Shown here: piece after piece, positions 7,477-16,485 of the stretch
Layout: every line of letters begins with the position of its first letter
Position numbering within the stretch: the first letter of the stretch is position 1
Assembly: GCF_000300005.1 (NCBI RefSeq)
Contig: NC_018691.1
Location: 1,302,001 to 1,366,000 of the forward strand
DNA: 64,000 bases
Direction: 5' to 3'
Source: Alloalcanivorax dieselolei B5
GTDB taxonomy: Bacteria; Pseudomonadota; Gammaproteobacteria; Pseudomonadales; Alcanivoracaceae
Made by a program: the position numbers and the translations under genes
The notes under the pieces: generated by a model
What the model was told of the DNA's origin: nothing
The model's database searches: none
Seen by the model: only the letters and a program-made list of their open reading frames with translations

Positions 7477-10400
7477 ATGCCCCGGTTTTTCATCCAGCGC
7501 CCGGTCTTCGCATGGGTGGTCGCGCTGTTCATCATTTTGCTGGGCGTGATGGCCATTCCGAAGTTGCCGGTCGCTCACTACCCTTCGGTCGCGCCTCCCT
7601 CGGTGACCATTACCGCGACGTATCCTGGTGCCACGCCGCAGACCATGAACGATGCCGTGCTCAGTTTCATCGAACGTGAACTGTCCAGTGTCAAGAATCT
7701 GCTGTACTTCGAATCGTCGGCGGACTCTTCCGGCTCGGCGTCCGTCACCGCCACATTCAAACCAGGCACCGACCCGGAGCTGGCGCAGGTGGATGTGCAG
7801 AACAAGCTCAAGGCGATCGAGCCGCGGTTACCGCAAGCGGTTCGCCAGGATGGGCTGAGCGTAGAATCCGCGTCATCCAGTTTTCTGATGATCGTGGGAC
7901 TGAATTCCGATGATGGCCGCTTTGATGAGCTCGCGCTCAACGATTATATGGCACGCAATATGGTCGAGGAGTTGCGGCGTATCGACGGGGTCGGTCGTGT
8001 GCAGCTGTTCGGTGCCGAGCAGGCGATGCGGATATGGATAGACCCGGACAAGCTGATTGCCTATGGTCTGTCGGTCAACGACCTCTCCGCCGCGATCACG
8101 CAGCAGAACGCACAGATCGTGCCAGGCAGTGTCGGTGCGTCCCCGGCCTTGCCCGGCCAAAAAGTAACCACCATGTTGACGGCACAAGGGCAATTAAAGA
8201 CGCCGGAAGAGTTCGCCGCCATCATTCTTCGTGCGAATGTGGACGGCTCCAAAGTGGTCTTGGGTGATGTGGCTCGGGTTGAGTTGGGGGCCCAATCCTA
8301 CGGTTTTTCCAATCGTGAAAATGGTCAGCCGGCCACGGCAGCCGCGATACAACTGGCGCCCGGCGCCAATGCGGTCCGTACCGCCGAAGGTGTAAAGACG
8401 CGACTCGCCGAGTTAAGTCAAAGTTTGCCGGCGGGCATGAACAGTTCGATTCCCTTCAATACGGCCCCGTTCGTCAAGGTTTCCATCGAGAAGGTCATCC
8501 ACACCCTTATCGAGGCGATGGTGCTGGTCTTCCTGGTGATGTTGTTGTTCCTGCAGAAGATTCGTTACACGCTGATCCCCGCGCTGGTCGCGCCGATTGC
8601 GTTGTTGGGAACGTTCACGGTGATGCTGCTGGCAGGTTTCTCAATCAACGTCCTGACGATGTTCGGCATGGTGTTGGCGATTGGCATCATCGTCGATGAC
8701 GCGATCGTGGTGGTCGAGAACGTCGAGCGCATCATGGCCAAGGAAGGGTTGTCGCCAAAGGACGCCACCATCAAGGCGATGCAGGAAATTACTGGCGCGG
8801 TGGTGGGCATCACGCTGGTACTGACGGTGGTGTTTATTCCCATGGCCTTTTCGAGTGGCTCGGTGGGCGTGATCTACAAGCAATTCGCGCTGGCGATGGT
8901 GGTCTCGATTCTGTTCTCGGCGTTCCTGGCCCTGACGTTGACGCCGGCACTGTGCGCGAGCCTTCTCAAACCCATTGAACCGGGTCACCACGACAAAGGC
9001 GGTTTTTTCGGCTGGTTCAACCAGGCTCTTAGCCGTATGACCGGCCGTTACGAATCGCGTGTGGGGCGGCTAGTCGCCCGCAGCGGTGGGGTCATGCTGG
9101 TGTTTGTGGTCATTGCCGGCGTGCTGCTGCTCGCCTTCCGTCAACTGCCTTCGTCATTCCTACCGGAAGAAGACCAGGGCTATTTCATGGCGAGCATTCA
9201 GTTACCCGCCAATGCCACAAGCGAGCGGACCTTGGACGTGGTCAAGGCGTATGAGTCGTACGTGATGTCGCGTCCCGCAGTGGACGGGAATATGTCGATT
9301 CTGGGCTTCGGATTCTCGGGGTCCGGTTCGAATGCCGCGTTGACGTTCACCACCCTGAAGGACTGGGGGCAGCGCGACGGCGCCACGGCGGCGAACGAAG
9401 CGGAATGGGTGCAGGACGCCATGAGTGAACTGAGCGAAGGAACGGTGATGAGCATGTTGCCGCCGGCCATCGATGAGCTGGGTACCAAATCCGGGTTTAC
9501 CATGTTCTTGCAGGACCGGCGCAACCAGGGGCCGGCGGCCCTCAAAGCTGCCGAGACGAAGCTGGTTGAACTGGCGGCGCGCAGCAAGGTGGTCAGCGAT
9601 GTCTATTCCGACGGCCTTCCCGAGGGGGCGAGCATTCGCCTTGATATCGATCGCCAGAAAGCCGAGGCGCTCGGCGTGTCGTTCGCGAACATTAGTGAAA
9701 TCCTGTCCACCGCGATGGGGTCGTCCTACGTCAATGATTTCCCCAACGAGGGCCGGATGCAGCAGGTCATCCTGCAAGCTGACGCCTCGGCACGCATGCA
9801 GGTCGACGACGTGCTCAGGCTGCAGGTGCGAAACGTAAGGGGAGGCATGGTGCCTTTGTCAGAGGTGGTCACGCCAGTGTGGGACGAAACGCCGCTGCAA
9901 ATGGTGCGCTACCTGGGCTATCCCGCCTCCAGCCTTTCCGGCAGGGCGGCGCCCGGCGCCTCCACCGGTGAGGCGATGGCTGAAATGGAACGTCTGGCAC
10001 GGCAACTTCCGCCCGGCTTCGCCGTGGCCTGGACCGGGCAGTCTCTTCAGGAACGGCAGTCCGCTGCTCAGGCACCGGTGCTGGTTGCCCTGTCAATCCT
10101 GGCGGTATTTCTGGTGTTGGCCGCTCTTTATGAAAGCTGGGCCATTCCTCTTTCGGTCATCCTGGTTGTGCCGCTGGGCTTGCTGGGGGCAGTGGTTGCC
10201 ATGTTGCTGCGAGACCTGCCCAACGATGTCTTTTTCAAAGTCGGGATGGTCACCGTGATCGGCTTATCCGCCAAGAACGCGATCCTGATCGTGGAGTTCG
10301 CAAAACAACTGCGTGAACAAGGTAGTGGGTTGATGGAGGCCGCGGTGGAGGCCGCCAGACTGCGCCTGCGCCCGATCCTCATGACCTCCCTCGCGTTCGG

Positions 10401-10623
10401 TCTGGGGGTGGTGCCGTTGATGGTGGCGTTTGGCGCCAGCGCCAAGACCCAACATGCGATAGGTACGGGCGTGTTCGGCGGCATGGTCAGCGGGACGCTG
10501 CTGGTCATCCTCTTTGTTCCAGTGTTCTTCGTGTTCGTGATGGGTCTTCAGGAACGTTTTAATGGCTGGCGTTCTTCCCGTCGCACCGGGTCATTACAAC
10601 CCCAAGATGACAAGGAGCATTAA
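7477..10623 (+). CDS. RND multidrug efflux transporter (AcrB/MexB/AdeB family)
   Basis: 1048 aa, full length for the HAE1 family. It starts MPRFFIQRPVFAWVVALFII, has the first large periplasmic loop with YPGATPQ, TM4 with the proton-relay pair in GIIVDDAIVVVENVER, and TM10 with the relay lysine in GLSAKNAILIVEFAKQ. It exports drugs, dyes and detergents from the periplasm or inner-membrane leaflet, driven by protons, and requires the adaptor encoded upstream and the outer-membrane channel encoded downstream. Substrate range cannot be read from sequence. The locus resembles adeABC or mexAB-like systems with an adjacent two-component regulator. Confidence 0.95.
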   Translation: MPRFFIQRPVFAWVVALFIILLGVMAIPKLPVAHYPSVAPPSVTITATYPGATPQTMNDAVLSFIERELSSVKNLLYFESSADSSGSASVTATFKPGTDPELAQVDVQNKLKAIEPRLPQAVRQDGLSVESASSSFLMIVGLNSDDGRFDELALNDYMARNMVEELRRIDGVGRVQLFGAEQAMRIWIDPDKLIAYGLSVNDLSAAITQQNAQIVPGSVGASPALPGQKVTTMLTAQGQLKTPEEFAAIILRANVDGSKVVLGDVARVELGAQSYGFSNRENGQPATAAAIQLAPGANAVRTAEGVKTRLAELSQSLPAGMNSSIPFNTAPFVKVSIEKVIHTLIEAMVLVFLVMLLFLQKIRYTLIPALVAPIALLGTFTVMLLAGFSINVLTMFGMVLAIGIIVDDAIVVVENVERIMAKEGLSPKDATIKAMQEITGAVVGITLVLTVVFIPMAFSSGSVGVIYKQFALAMVVSILFSAFLALTLTPALCASLLKPIEPGHHDKGGFFGWFNQALSRMTGRYESRVGRLVARSGGVMLVFVVIAGVLLLAFRQLPSSFLPEEDQGYFMASIQLPANATSERTLDVVKAYESYVMSRPAVDGNMSILGFGFSGSGSNAALTFTTLKDWGQRDGATAANEAEWVQDAMSELSEGTVMSMLPPAIDELGTKSGFTMFLQDRRNQGPAALKAAETKLVELAARSKVVSDVYSDGLPEGASIRLDIDRQKAEALGVSFANISEILSTAMGSSYVNDFPNEGRMQQVILQADASARMQVDDVLRLQVRNVRGGMVPLSEVVTPVWDETPLQMVRYLGYPASSLSGRAAPGASTGEAMAEMERLARQLPPGFAVAWTGQSLQERQSAAQAPVLVALSILAVFLVLAALYESWAIPLSVILVVPLGLLGAVVAMLLRDLPNDVFFKVGMVTVIGLSAKNAILIVEFAKQLREQGSGLMEAAVEAARLRLRPILMTSLAFGLGVVPLMVAFGASAKTQHAIGTGVFGGMVSGTLLVILFVPVFFVFVMGLQERFNGWRSSRRTGSLQPQDDKEH

Positions 10624-10627
10624 TGCC

Positions 10628-12064
10628 ATGCGGCGATTGATTCTGCCCATCGTGCTTGCGCTGTCGGGGTGCTCACTGACACCGGAGCTGGTTGAGCCGG
10701 CGCCGCCCGTGCCGGACACCTTTCCGGTGACACCCTCTGAAACCACCTCCGTGCAGGCGAGCGCTATCGGATGGCGAACCCTGTTCCGAGATCCGCGCTT
10801 GCAGCGCCTGATTGAGACGGCATTGGACAACAACCGGGACCTGCGCCTGGCGACGCTGAACGTCGAGGCCGTACAGGCCCAGTACCGTATTCAGCGCGCC
10901 GCCGTTTTGCCCGGTATCGAGGCCACCGGCGGCGGTACGCGCCAGCGTATCGCTGCCAATGAAGACACGACGCCGACTCAGTCGTCCATGGTGACTGAGC
11001 AGGTCGGCGTTAATGTCGGCCTGAGCGCCTACGAGGTCGATCTGTTCGGCAGGGTGCGGGCCCTGTCGCAAGCTGCCCTGGCGCGCTATCTGGCCAGCGA
11101 GGAGGGGCGTCGCGCGGCTCGGATTTCGCTGGTGGCGGCCGTCGCCGACGCCTATCTCGCTGAACGACTGGCCCTGGAACAGCGTGACCTGGCCGAACGG
11201 ACTCTGGCGGATTGGCGGCAATCGCTGGAATTGGCGCGCTTGCTCAGGCAGGCCCAACAAAGCGGTGAGCTGGAGGTGGTACAGGCGGAAGGCCAGGTGG
11301 CTACGGCGGAGGCGGATCTGGAAGCCCGGAATCGCGCGGTGATGCAGGCTCGAAACGCACTTAGATTACTGCTTGGCACGGAACCGGCGCCCGATTTGCC
11401 TGAAGCCATGCCGCTGGAGCGCCAGCCGGTTGTGACGCAACTGCCCGCGGGACTGCCATCGGATCTGCTGGTTCGCCGACCCGATATCCGCCAGGCGGAG
11501 CGCCTGATGGTCGCAGCCAATGCCGACATCGGCGCGGCCCGCGCGGCGTTCTTCCCCCGCATATCGCTGACCGCGTCGCTCGGCTATGCCAGTCCGGCCA
11601 TGAGTGGCCTGTTCGACAGCCCGCATCGTGTTTGGAGTTTCTCACCGAAAATCACCCAACCGTTATTCCAGAACGGGCGGTTGCGTGCCGAGTTGCGACT
11701 GTCCAAGGTGCGCAAATCGAGCGCGGTTGTCGAGTATGAACGTGCCATCCAGATCGCATTCCGGGAAGTGGCCGACGGGTTGGCTGGACGAGAGACCTAT
11801 GCCCGTCAAATCGAGGCACAGGCGCGATTCGTCGAAAGCGCCGAGCGCCGCGCGGAACTGTCGAACCTGCGTTACCGGTCAGGTGTCGAAAATCGGCTCG
11901 AATTGCTGGATGCCCAGCGCCAACTGTACGCGGCACGGCGGACACTGCTGGACTTGCGCCGCAATGAATTCAGCAATGCGGTGGCGTTGTATAAGGCACT
12001 TGGCGGCGGCCTGAGCGATGAGCAGAGTGCGGCGTCAGCAGTGTCAGATCGTAGGCTTCGATAG
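10628..12064 (+). CDS. Outer-membrane efflux channel lipoprotein (OprM/AdeC family)
   Basis: 478 aa. The lipoprotein signal peptide is MRRLILPIVLALSGC (lipobox LSGC). Two OEP repeats follow, with GWRTLFRDPRLQRLIETAL, YEVDLFGRVRAL, the DLLVRRPDIRQAERLM signature and the second half RLRAELRLSKVRK. The upstream in-frame extension overlaps the pump gene and is replaced by this start because the lipoprotein signal begins here, 4 bp past the pump stop, with AAGGAGC upstream. It completes the tripartite pump as the trimeric exit duct. The stop codon lies inside a 10-bp-stem hairpin. Confidence 0.93.
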   Translation: MRRLILPIVLALSGCSLTPELVEPAPPVPDTFPVTPSETTSVQASAIGWRTLFRDPRLQRLIETALDNNRDLRLATLNVEAVQAQYRIQRAAVLPGIEATGGGTRQRIAANEDTTPTQSSMVTEQVGVNVGLSAYEVDLFGRVRALSQAALARYLASEEGRRAARISLVAAVADAYLAERLALEQRDLAERTLADWRQSLELARLLRQAQQSGELEVVQAEGQVATAEADLEARNRAVMQARNALRLLLGTEPAPDLPEAMPLERQPVVTQLPAGLPSDLLVRRPDIRQAERLMVAANADIGAARAAFFPRISLTASLGYASPAMSGLFDSPHRVWSFSPKITQPLFQNGRLRAELRLSKVRKSSAVVEYERAIQIAFREVADGLAGRETYARQIEAQARFVESAERRAELSNLRYRSGVENRLELLDAQRQLYAARRTLLDLRRNEFSNAVALYKALGGGLSDEQSAASAVSDRRLR

Positions 12065-12073
12065 AAGCCTACG
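12050..12073 (+). terminator. Hairpin across the efflux operon stop codon
   Basis: CGTAGGCTTC-GATA-GAAGCCTACG is a perfect 10-bp stem with a 4-nt loop. It includes the TAG stop of the channel gene. No T-run follows, so it may stabilise the 3' end rather than act as a strong intrinsic terminator. Confidence 0.5.
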
Positions 12074-12101
12074 CCTTGATCATTAACGAGTTATCCGTCT
12101 G

Positions 12102-12224
12102 ATGTTTTCTGCTATCCCTCGACGTTGGCTGGTCCTGCTTGCCGTGATGCTGGCGTTCCTGCCGGTTGCTGATGGCGGAGTAGGACCAGATGGTGGACAT
12201 CAACCTGCGCGGCTTATGTTGTAA
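12102..12224 (+). pseudogene. Remnant: MFS transporter N-terminus fused to SDR debris
   Basis: A 40-codon frame begins MFSAIPRRWLVLLAVMLAFLPV, which resembles the first transmembrane helix of a major-facilitator drug exporter of the SmvA type. It then continues into sequence which, in another frame, reads like a short-chain dehydrogenase segment (DQMVDINLRG). Both are far too short to function. This is decayed debris between the efflux operon and the iron module. Confidence 0.45.
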
Positions 12225-12242
12225 TGATATCGATTATTATTT
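12221..12242. promoter_or_regulatory. Fur-box-like sequence upstream of fecI-type sigma gene
   Basis: GTAATGATATCGATTATTAT is AT-rich and matches the NAT-repeat pattern of Fur boxes (GATAATGATAATCATTATC) at many positions. It lies 46-67 bp before the sigma factor start, as expected for iron repression. No footprint is implied. Confidence 0.5.
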
Positions 12243-12287
12243 ACGATTGCCTATTATTATTCGGCGGCACACGCTGGGGGCGGCATC

Positions 12288-12809
12288 ATGTCTGGGGCGA
12301 CGCGGGGTTCCCTGTCGGTAGAAGCGTTGTACAGCGATCACCACGGCTGGCTGCAGTGCTGGCTGGGGCGTCGCTTGGGCGACGTGATGGACGCGGAAGA
12401 TCTGGCGCAGGACACCTTTGTCCGCGTCATTCGCACCTCCCAGGACCTGAGTGCCCTGGAACAGCCGCGCCGGTTTCTGGTCACCGTGGCCCGCGGCCTC
12501 ACCATTGATCTGTTCCGCCGCCGCACCCTGGAACGGCAATACCTGGAAGCCCTGGCCAGCCTGCCTGAGCCTCAATGGCCTTCCGAGGAGGAGCGCGCTC
12601 TGGTGCTGCAAACCCTGCTGGAACTGGATGCCATGCTGGCGGGGCTGGGCAGGCGGGTGCACCAGGCCTTTATCTATTCCCAACTGGAAGGGCTCACCTA
12701 CCAGCAGATTGCCGACCAGTTGGGTGTGTCCCTGCGCACCATCAAAAGCGACATGGCCAGGGCCATGGAGCACTGCTGCCTGTATCGGCTGCAGCATGAC
12801 CTGCCATGA
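12288..12809 (+). CDS. FecI-like ECF RNA polymerase sigma factor
   Basis: 173 aa. The region 2 signature is LYSDHHGWLQCWLGRRLGDVMDAEDLAQDTFVRVI, with region 4 VHQAFIYSQLEGLTYQQIADQLGVSLRTIKSDMARAM. This is the iron-starvation ECF class (FecI/FpvI), activated when the outer-membrane receptor binds its ferric siderophore and signals through the FecR-like protein. It overlaps fecR by 4 bp (ATGA), and the receptor gene follows, so the whole cell-surface signalling unit is present. A Fur-box-like element precedes it. A second paralogous module lies at 46291-50465. Confidence 0.93.
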   Translation: MSGATRGSLSVEALYSDHHGWLQCWLGRRLGDVMDAEDLAQDTFVRVIRTSQDLSALEQPRRFLVTVARGLTIDLFRRRTLERQYLEALASLPEPQWPSEEERALVLQTLLELDAMLAGLGRRVHQAFIYSQLEGLTYQQIADQLGVSLRTIKSDMARAMEHCCLYRLQHDLP

Positions 12810-13771
12810 CCGAGCGCGCCGCCCTCAGTGAGGAACTGAAAAACGCCATCCGCGACGCCGCCCGCTGGTATGCCGTGTTGCAATCACCGGAGGTCACCCG
12901 GGCGGACCAGCGCGCCTGGCAACACTGGCTCACCCGGGCCCCCAGCCATCGGCTCGCTTGGCGGGAAGTGGAGCGCGTGCAGGCCAGCATGACACGGGTG
13001 CCTGGCGCGGTGGCGGCTCCTGTACTGCGTGACGCGGCGCTCTCTCGCCGCGAGTTGCTCAACCGGCTGGGTATGATCGCCGTGGCCGCCCCGCTGGGCC
13101 TGCTTGCCTGGCGGCTGGCTCCCTGGCAGCAATGGCAGGCTCAGTACACCACCGCCACCGGCGAACAGCGGCCGTTGGTGCTGGCGGACGGCAGCCAGCT
13201 GATGCTCAACACCGCTACCCGCGTCGATGTGGACTTCAGTGCGAACCACAGGCGGATCAGTCTGCATCGGGGTGAAATCCTGGTGCAAACCGCGCCGGAC
13301 CCGAACAGCCCCGTTCGCCCCTTCCTGGTGGACTGCCCCCAAGGCCGGGTGCAGGCACTGGGCACCCGCTTTCTGGTCCGCCGCGAAGGGGATGAAACAC
13401 GCGTCACGGTGCTGGAAAAAGCCGTGCGTGTACGCCCCTCGGGCGGTGACAGCAGCCGCGATATTCATCAGGGCGAGCAGCTTTGCTTCACGCGCGACCA
13501 GTTGGGCCAGACCCTCCCGGCCCGGGCCAACGCCGGGAGTTGGGTCACCGGCAACCTGATGGTCGTCGACATGCCACTGCGCGAGCTGCTCCATGAGCTC
13601 GGCCGCTACCGCCAGGGCCACCTGTCCTGCGGCGATGCCATCGCCGACCTGAAAATTTCGGGCTCCTTCCCCCTGAGCGACACCGACCGTGCCCTCAACG
13701 TCATCAGCCAGACCTTCCCGGTACGCCAGTTCCGCCTTACCGCCTATTGGGTGACGCTAGTCCCCGGGTGA
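12806..13771 (+). CDS. FecR-like anti-sigma / signal transducer
   Basis: 321 aa. The N-terminal cytoplasmic DUF4880 segment (DAARWYAVLQSPEVTRADQRAWQHWLTRAPSHRLAWREVE) is followed by a transmembrane segment near residue 90-105 (RLGMIAVAAPLGLLAWRLAP). The periplasmic FecR domain (YTTATGEQRPLVLADGSQLMLNTATRVDV, GRVQALGTRFLVRRE) and a C-terminal STN-interacting region with ISGSFPLSDTDRALN come next. It relays receptor occupancy to the sigma factor. Translation is coupled to fecI by overlapping ATGA. Confidence 0.92.
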   Translation: MTERAALSEELKNAIRDAARWYAVLQSPEVTRADQRAWQHWLTRAPSHRLAWREVERVQASMTRVPGAVAAPVLRDAALSRRELLNRLGMIAVAAPLGLLAWRLAPWQQWQAQYTTATGEQRPLVLADGSQLMLNTATRVDVDFSANHRRISLHRGEILVQTAPDPNSPVRPFLVDCPQGRVQALGTRFLVRREGDETRVTVLEKAVRVRPSGGDSSRDIHQGEQLCFTRDQLGQTLPARANAGSWVTGNLMVVDMPLRELLHELGRYRQGHLSCGDAIADLKISGSFPLSDTDRALNVISQTFPVRQFRLTAYWVTLVPG

Positions 13772-13852
13772 GCCGATGTCGGGACGGCTTTTGCCCCTTT
13801 TCGCTTCCTTATTCGGCCCATTGTTAACAGCCTTCCACAACAAGGAGCGACA

Positions 13853-16225
13853 ATGTCTTACACCTCTTCTCTGAAGGGTGCCCGCAAGCTACAGGGGCTG
13901 GCTCTTTGCCTGGCCATCGGTGTCATGCTTCTCCCCCTATCCTCCCACGCCGATAGCAACGCCCAGGCCAGCACCCGGGCGGGGCAAAGCTATCGCGTCC
14001 CCGCGGGCCCCCTGAGCCAGGTGCTCAACCAGTTCGCCGCGCAGGCCGGAATCGCTCTGTCTTTCGATGCCGGCCAGATCGGCGACCTGGCATCCCCCGG
14101 CCTGAACGGCCACTACACCGTTAAGCAGGGCTTCGACCAGTTGCTCTCCGGCACGGGCCAGACCGCCCAGCGCCAGAGCAATGGGGACTATGTGATCAAG
14201 GCCCTAGCGCAGAACACTCTGGAGGCCGTCACCGTCACCGGTGGCACCGGCTCGTCGGCCCGCGCCGTCTCCACGGAGCGAACCCGCGCCTACACCCCGG
14301 AAGAAATCAGCTCCACCACCAAACTGCGTCTAAGCCCCCGTGAAACGCCCCAGATCGTCAACGTGATTACCCATCAAATGGCCGAGGACTTCGGTGCTCA
14401 GGACATGGAAGACATTCTTAATATGGCGCCTGGTGTCAGCGTCGGCCACACCGATGACGACCGCAGAAGTTATACCGCCCGCGGCTATGCGATGGCGGTT
14501 CAATACGACGGCCTGCCGTCCAACTCCGGCATTGATGGGGGCGTGGTCGCCGGGCCGGACAGCGCGCTGCTCGACAGCACGGAAGTCCTGCTCGGGGCGG
14601 CGGGTTTGATGAACGGCGCCGGACAGCCCGGTGGCGTCATCAACATGAACTACAAAAGACCGACTCGCCAGTATCAGGCCTCCGCGGAACTGACGGCAGG
14701 CCGCTGGGATTTGCGCCGGATGGTGGTGGATGTATCTGGAGGTCTGACCGATTCGAACCGACTGCGCGCCCGGGTGGTGGCCGTGGATCAGGACGAAGAA
14801 TCGTTTCGGGATTTCGAGAAGGAAAAGAGAAAGGTTTTCTACGCGGTCTTGGAGGGGGATCTGACTGACCGCACCGTCTTGAGCCTGAGCATCCAGAAAC
14901 AGGATATTTACGACAATGTCACCGACCGCAGCGGGCTCCCCGCCGACAACGACGGCAATGACATGGACTGGAGCCGGTCCACTTTTCTGGCGCCCTCCTG
15001 GAACCGCTGGGACAAGTATGCGACCACATACCGCGCACGGGTGGAACAACAGCTGCCCTCCGACTGGCAACTGATCGTGCAAGCCTCCACCATGAAGAGC
15101 GAGGCGGACTGGTTGTTCGGCACCCTGTCCAGTTTCGACTCTGACACCGGCGACGCCACCTTCAACCGCTGGGGCCAGCACAACAAGGAAACCAGTGACG
15201 ATGCGGAACTGTACCTGAGAGGCCCACTGGAACTGTTTGGCCGAAGCCACGAACTGGTGTTCGGGGGGAATTGGACGGAACGGCTCTGGAACGGCAAGAC
15301 CGGTGACGGCACCGACTACAACACCAACCTGTACACCTTTGATCCGGACAGCAGCGTGCCCACCCCGGAGATCACCCTGGACTCCCCGCTCAACGACCAG
15401 ATCACCCGCCAGTATGGTGGCTACGCCGCCGGGCAATTCACCCTGACCGACCGGCTCAAAGCCATCATCGGCAGCCGCCTGAGCTGGTACCACTACTCCT
15501 ATTCCGGCACCGAGCGTGATGAAAACAACGTTGTCACGCCCTATATGGCGCTGACCTATGAACTCAACAGCTGGGCCTCCGCCTATGCCAGCTATACCGA
15601 TATCTTCAACCCGCAATCCGCCAAAGACACCAGCGGCAATACACTTGAACCCGAAGTCGGCGTCAGCTATGAGATCGGCCTCAAAGGCGAGTTTTACGAT
15701 GGCCTGCTCAACGCCTCTCTAACCGCATTCAGAGTCCGCAAGGACAACGAAGCGCTGATCATTTCCAGCATTCCCTTCGACGCCAACAATGCCTGTGGGG
15801 GCTGGTGCTACCAAGCCAATGGAAAAACCACCACCAATGGCTTCGATATGGAGCTCTCCGGCAGGATCACGGAAAGCATTCAGGTCATGGGCGGCTTCAC
15901 CCAATACCGCAAAGACGACAACGACGAGACCGTGCGCATCACCAAACTGTCAGGCAGCTACACCCCGCCAAGTCAGAAATGGAGTACCGGCATAAGTATT
16001 GACAACAGCACCAAAAGTTACGGGCAGTGGGGCATGTCACAGGACGCCCGCACCCTGGTGGGCGCCTTTGGCCGCTATCGGATCAATCGGCAGTTGGAGG
16101 TGGCACTGAACCTGCACAACCTGCTGGATGAAAAGTACTACGCCAACGCCATCGACTCCGGGTACGGCCGGCAATATTGGGGCGAACCGCGCTCCTGGAC
16201 GGCTTCCCTGCGCGGCAAATGGTAA
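13853..16225 (+). CDS. TonB-dependent ferric-siderophore receptor with signalling domain (FpvA/FhuE type)
   Basis: 790 aa. A signal peptide ends near SSHA (~33). A secretin/TonB short N-terminal (STN) domain (~45-125: YRVPAGPLSQVLNQFAAQAGIALSFD) marks a transducing receptor. Then come plug-domain motifs (ETPQIVNVITHQM, GAAGLMNGAGQPGGVINMNYKRPT) and a 22-strand beta-barrel ending in LRGKW with C-terminal aromatic Trp. AAGGAGC precedes the ATG. The plug resembles receptors for hydroxamate or pyoverdine-type ferric siderophores, but the ligand is not determinable. It acts with the upstream FecI/FecR pair. Confidence 0.93.
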   Translation: MSYTSSLKGARKLQGLALCLAIGVMLLPLSSHADSNAQASTRAGQSYRVPAGPLSQVLNQFAAQAGIALSFDAGQIGDLASPGLNGHYTVKQGFDQLLSGTGQTAQRQSNGDYVIKALAQNTLEAVTVTGGTGSSARAVSTERTRAYTPEEISSTTKLRLSPRETPQIVNVITHQMAEDFGAQDMEDILNMAPGVSVGHTDDDRRSYTARGYAMAVQYDGLPSNSGIDGGVVAGPDSALLDSTEVLLGAAGLMNGAGQPGGVINMNYKRPTRQYQASAELTAGRWDLRRMVVDVSGGLTDSNRLRARVVAVDQDEESFRDFEKEKRKVFYAVLEGDLTDRTVLSLSIQKQDIYDNVTDRSGLPADNDGNDMDWSRSTFLAPSWNRWDKYATTYRARVEQQLPSDWQLIVQASTMKSEADWLFGTLSSFDSDTGDATFNRWGQHNKETSDDAELYLRGPLELFGRSHELVFGGNWTERLWNGKTGDGTDYNTNLYTFDPDSSVPTPEITLDSPLNDQITRQYGGYAAGQFTLTDRLKAIIGSRLSWYHYSYSGTERDENNVVTPYMALTYELNSWASAYASYTDIFNPQSAKDTSGNTLEPEVGVSYEIGLKGEFYDGLLNASLTAFRVRKDNEALIISSIPFDANNACGGWCYQANGKTTTNGFDMELSGRITESIQVMGGFTQYRKDDNDETVRITKLSGSYTPPSQKWSTGISIDNSTKSYGQWGMSQDARTLVGAFGRYRINRQLEVALNLHNLLDEKYYANAIDSGYGRQYWGEPRSWTASLRGKW

Positions 16226-16229
16226 CGGG

Positions 16230-16300
16230 GCCGTAAAGCCAATCCTTACGGCACCGGCGGGCGGCTCCATCCGGCGGGGGAGCGTCGGTGGCTTTTTGGG
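16230..16300 (+). terminator. Hairpins downstream of the TonB receptor
   Basis: GCCGTAA...TTACGGC (16230-16252) forms a stem right after the receptor stop. It is followed by a GC-rich fold with CACCG...CGGTG that runs into GGCTTTTTGGG, which looks like an intrinsic terminator. Confidence 0.55.
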
Positions 16301-16392
16301 TTTGGGAGAGAGAATTGGTCAAGAGATCAGGAGGACGCCTGCTAGTTGAGTTTGTAAGTGGCTGACTTTTCTGGTTTATTTTGATCAATGTA
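16284..16392 (+). repeat. Diverged copy of the attI-bearing repeat (middle part only)
   Basis: GGTGGCTTTTTGGGTTTGGGAG and, about 50 bp on, GTAAGTGGCTGACTTTTC then TGGTTTATTTTG align in order with the middle of the repeat at 24959-25209. The TTAGTAAGGGC start and the attI-like end are absent. No cassette follows. Confidence 0.4.
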
Positions 16393-16485
16393 AATGGGGC
16401 AGGTTGATTTGTTTTTAACCAAGCGGACTGATTTAAAATCTATCTGACCCTTTTGGTTCATTGCCTCCCGTTCTCCGCCTAGCCC

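Noticed and set aside
14330-15616. 428-codon antisense frame inside the first TonB receptor
   Set aside because: Runs opposite to a clearly coding gene with full domain support, and has no recognisable motifs.
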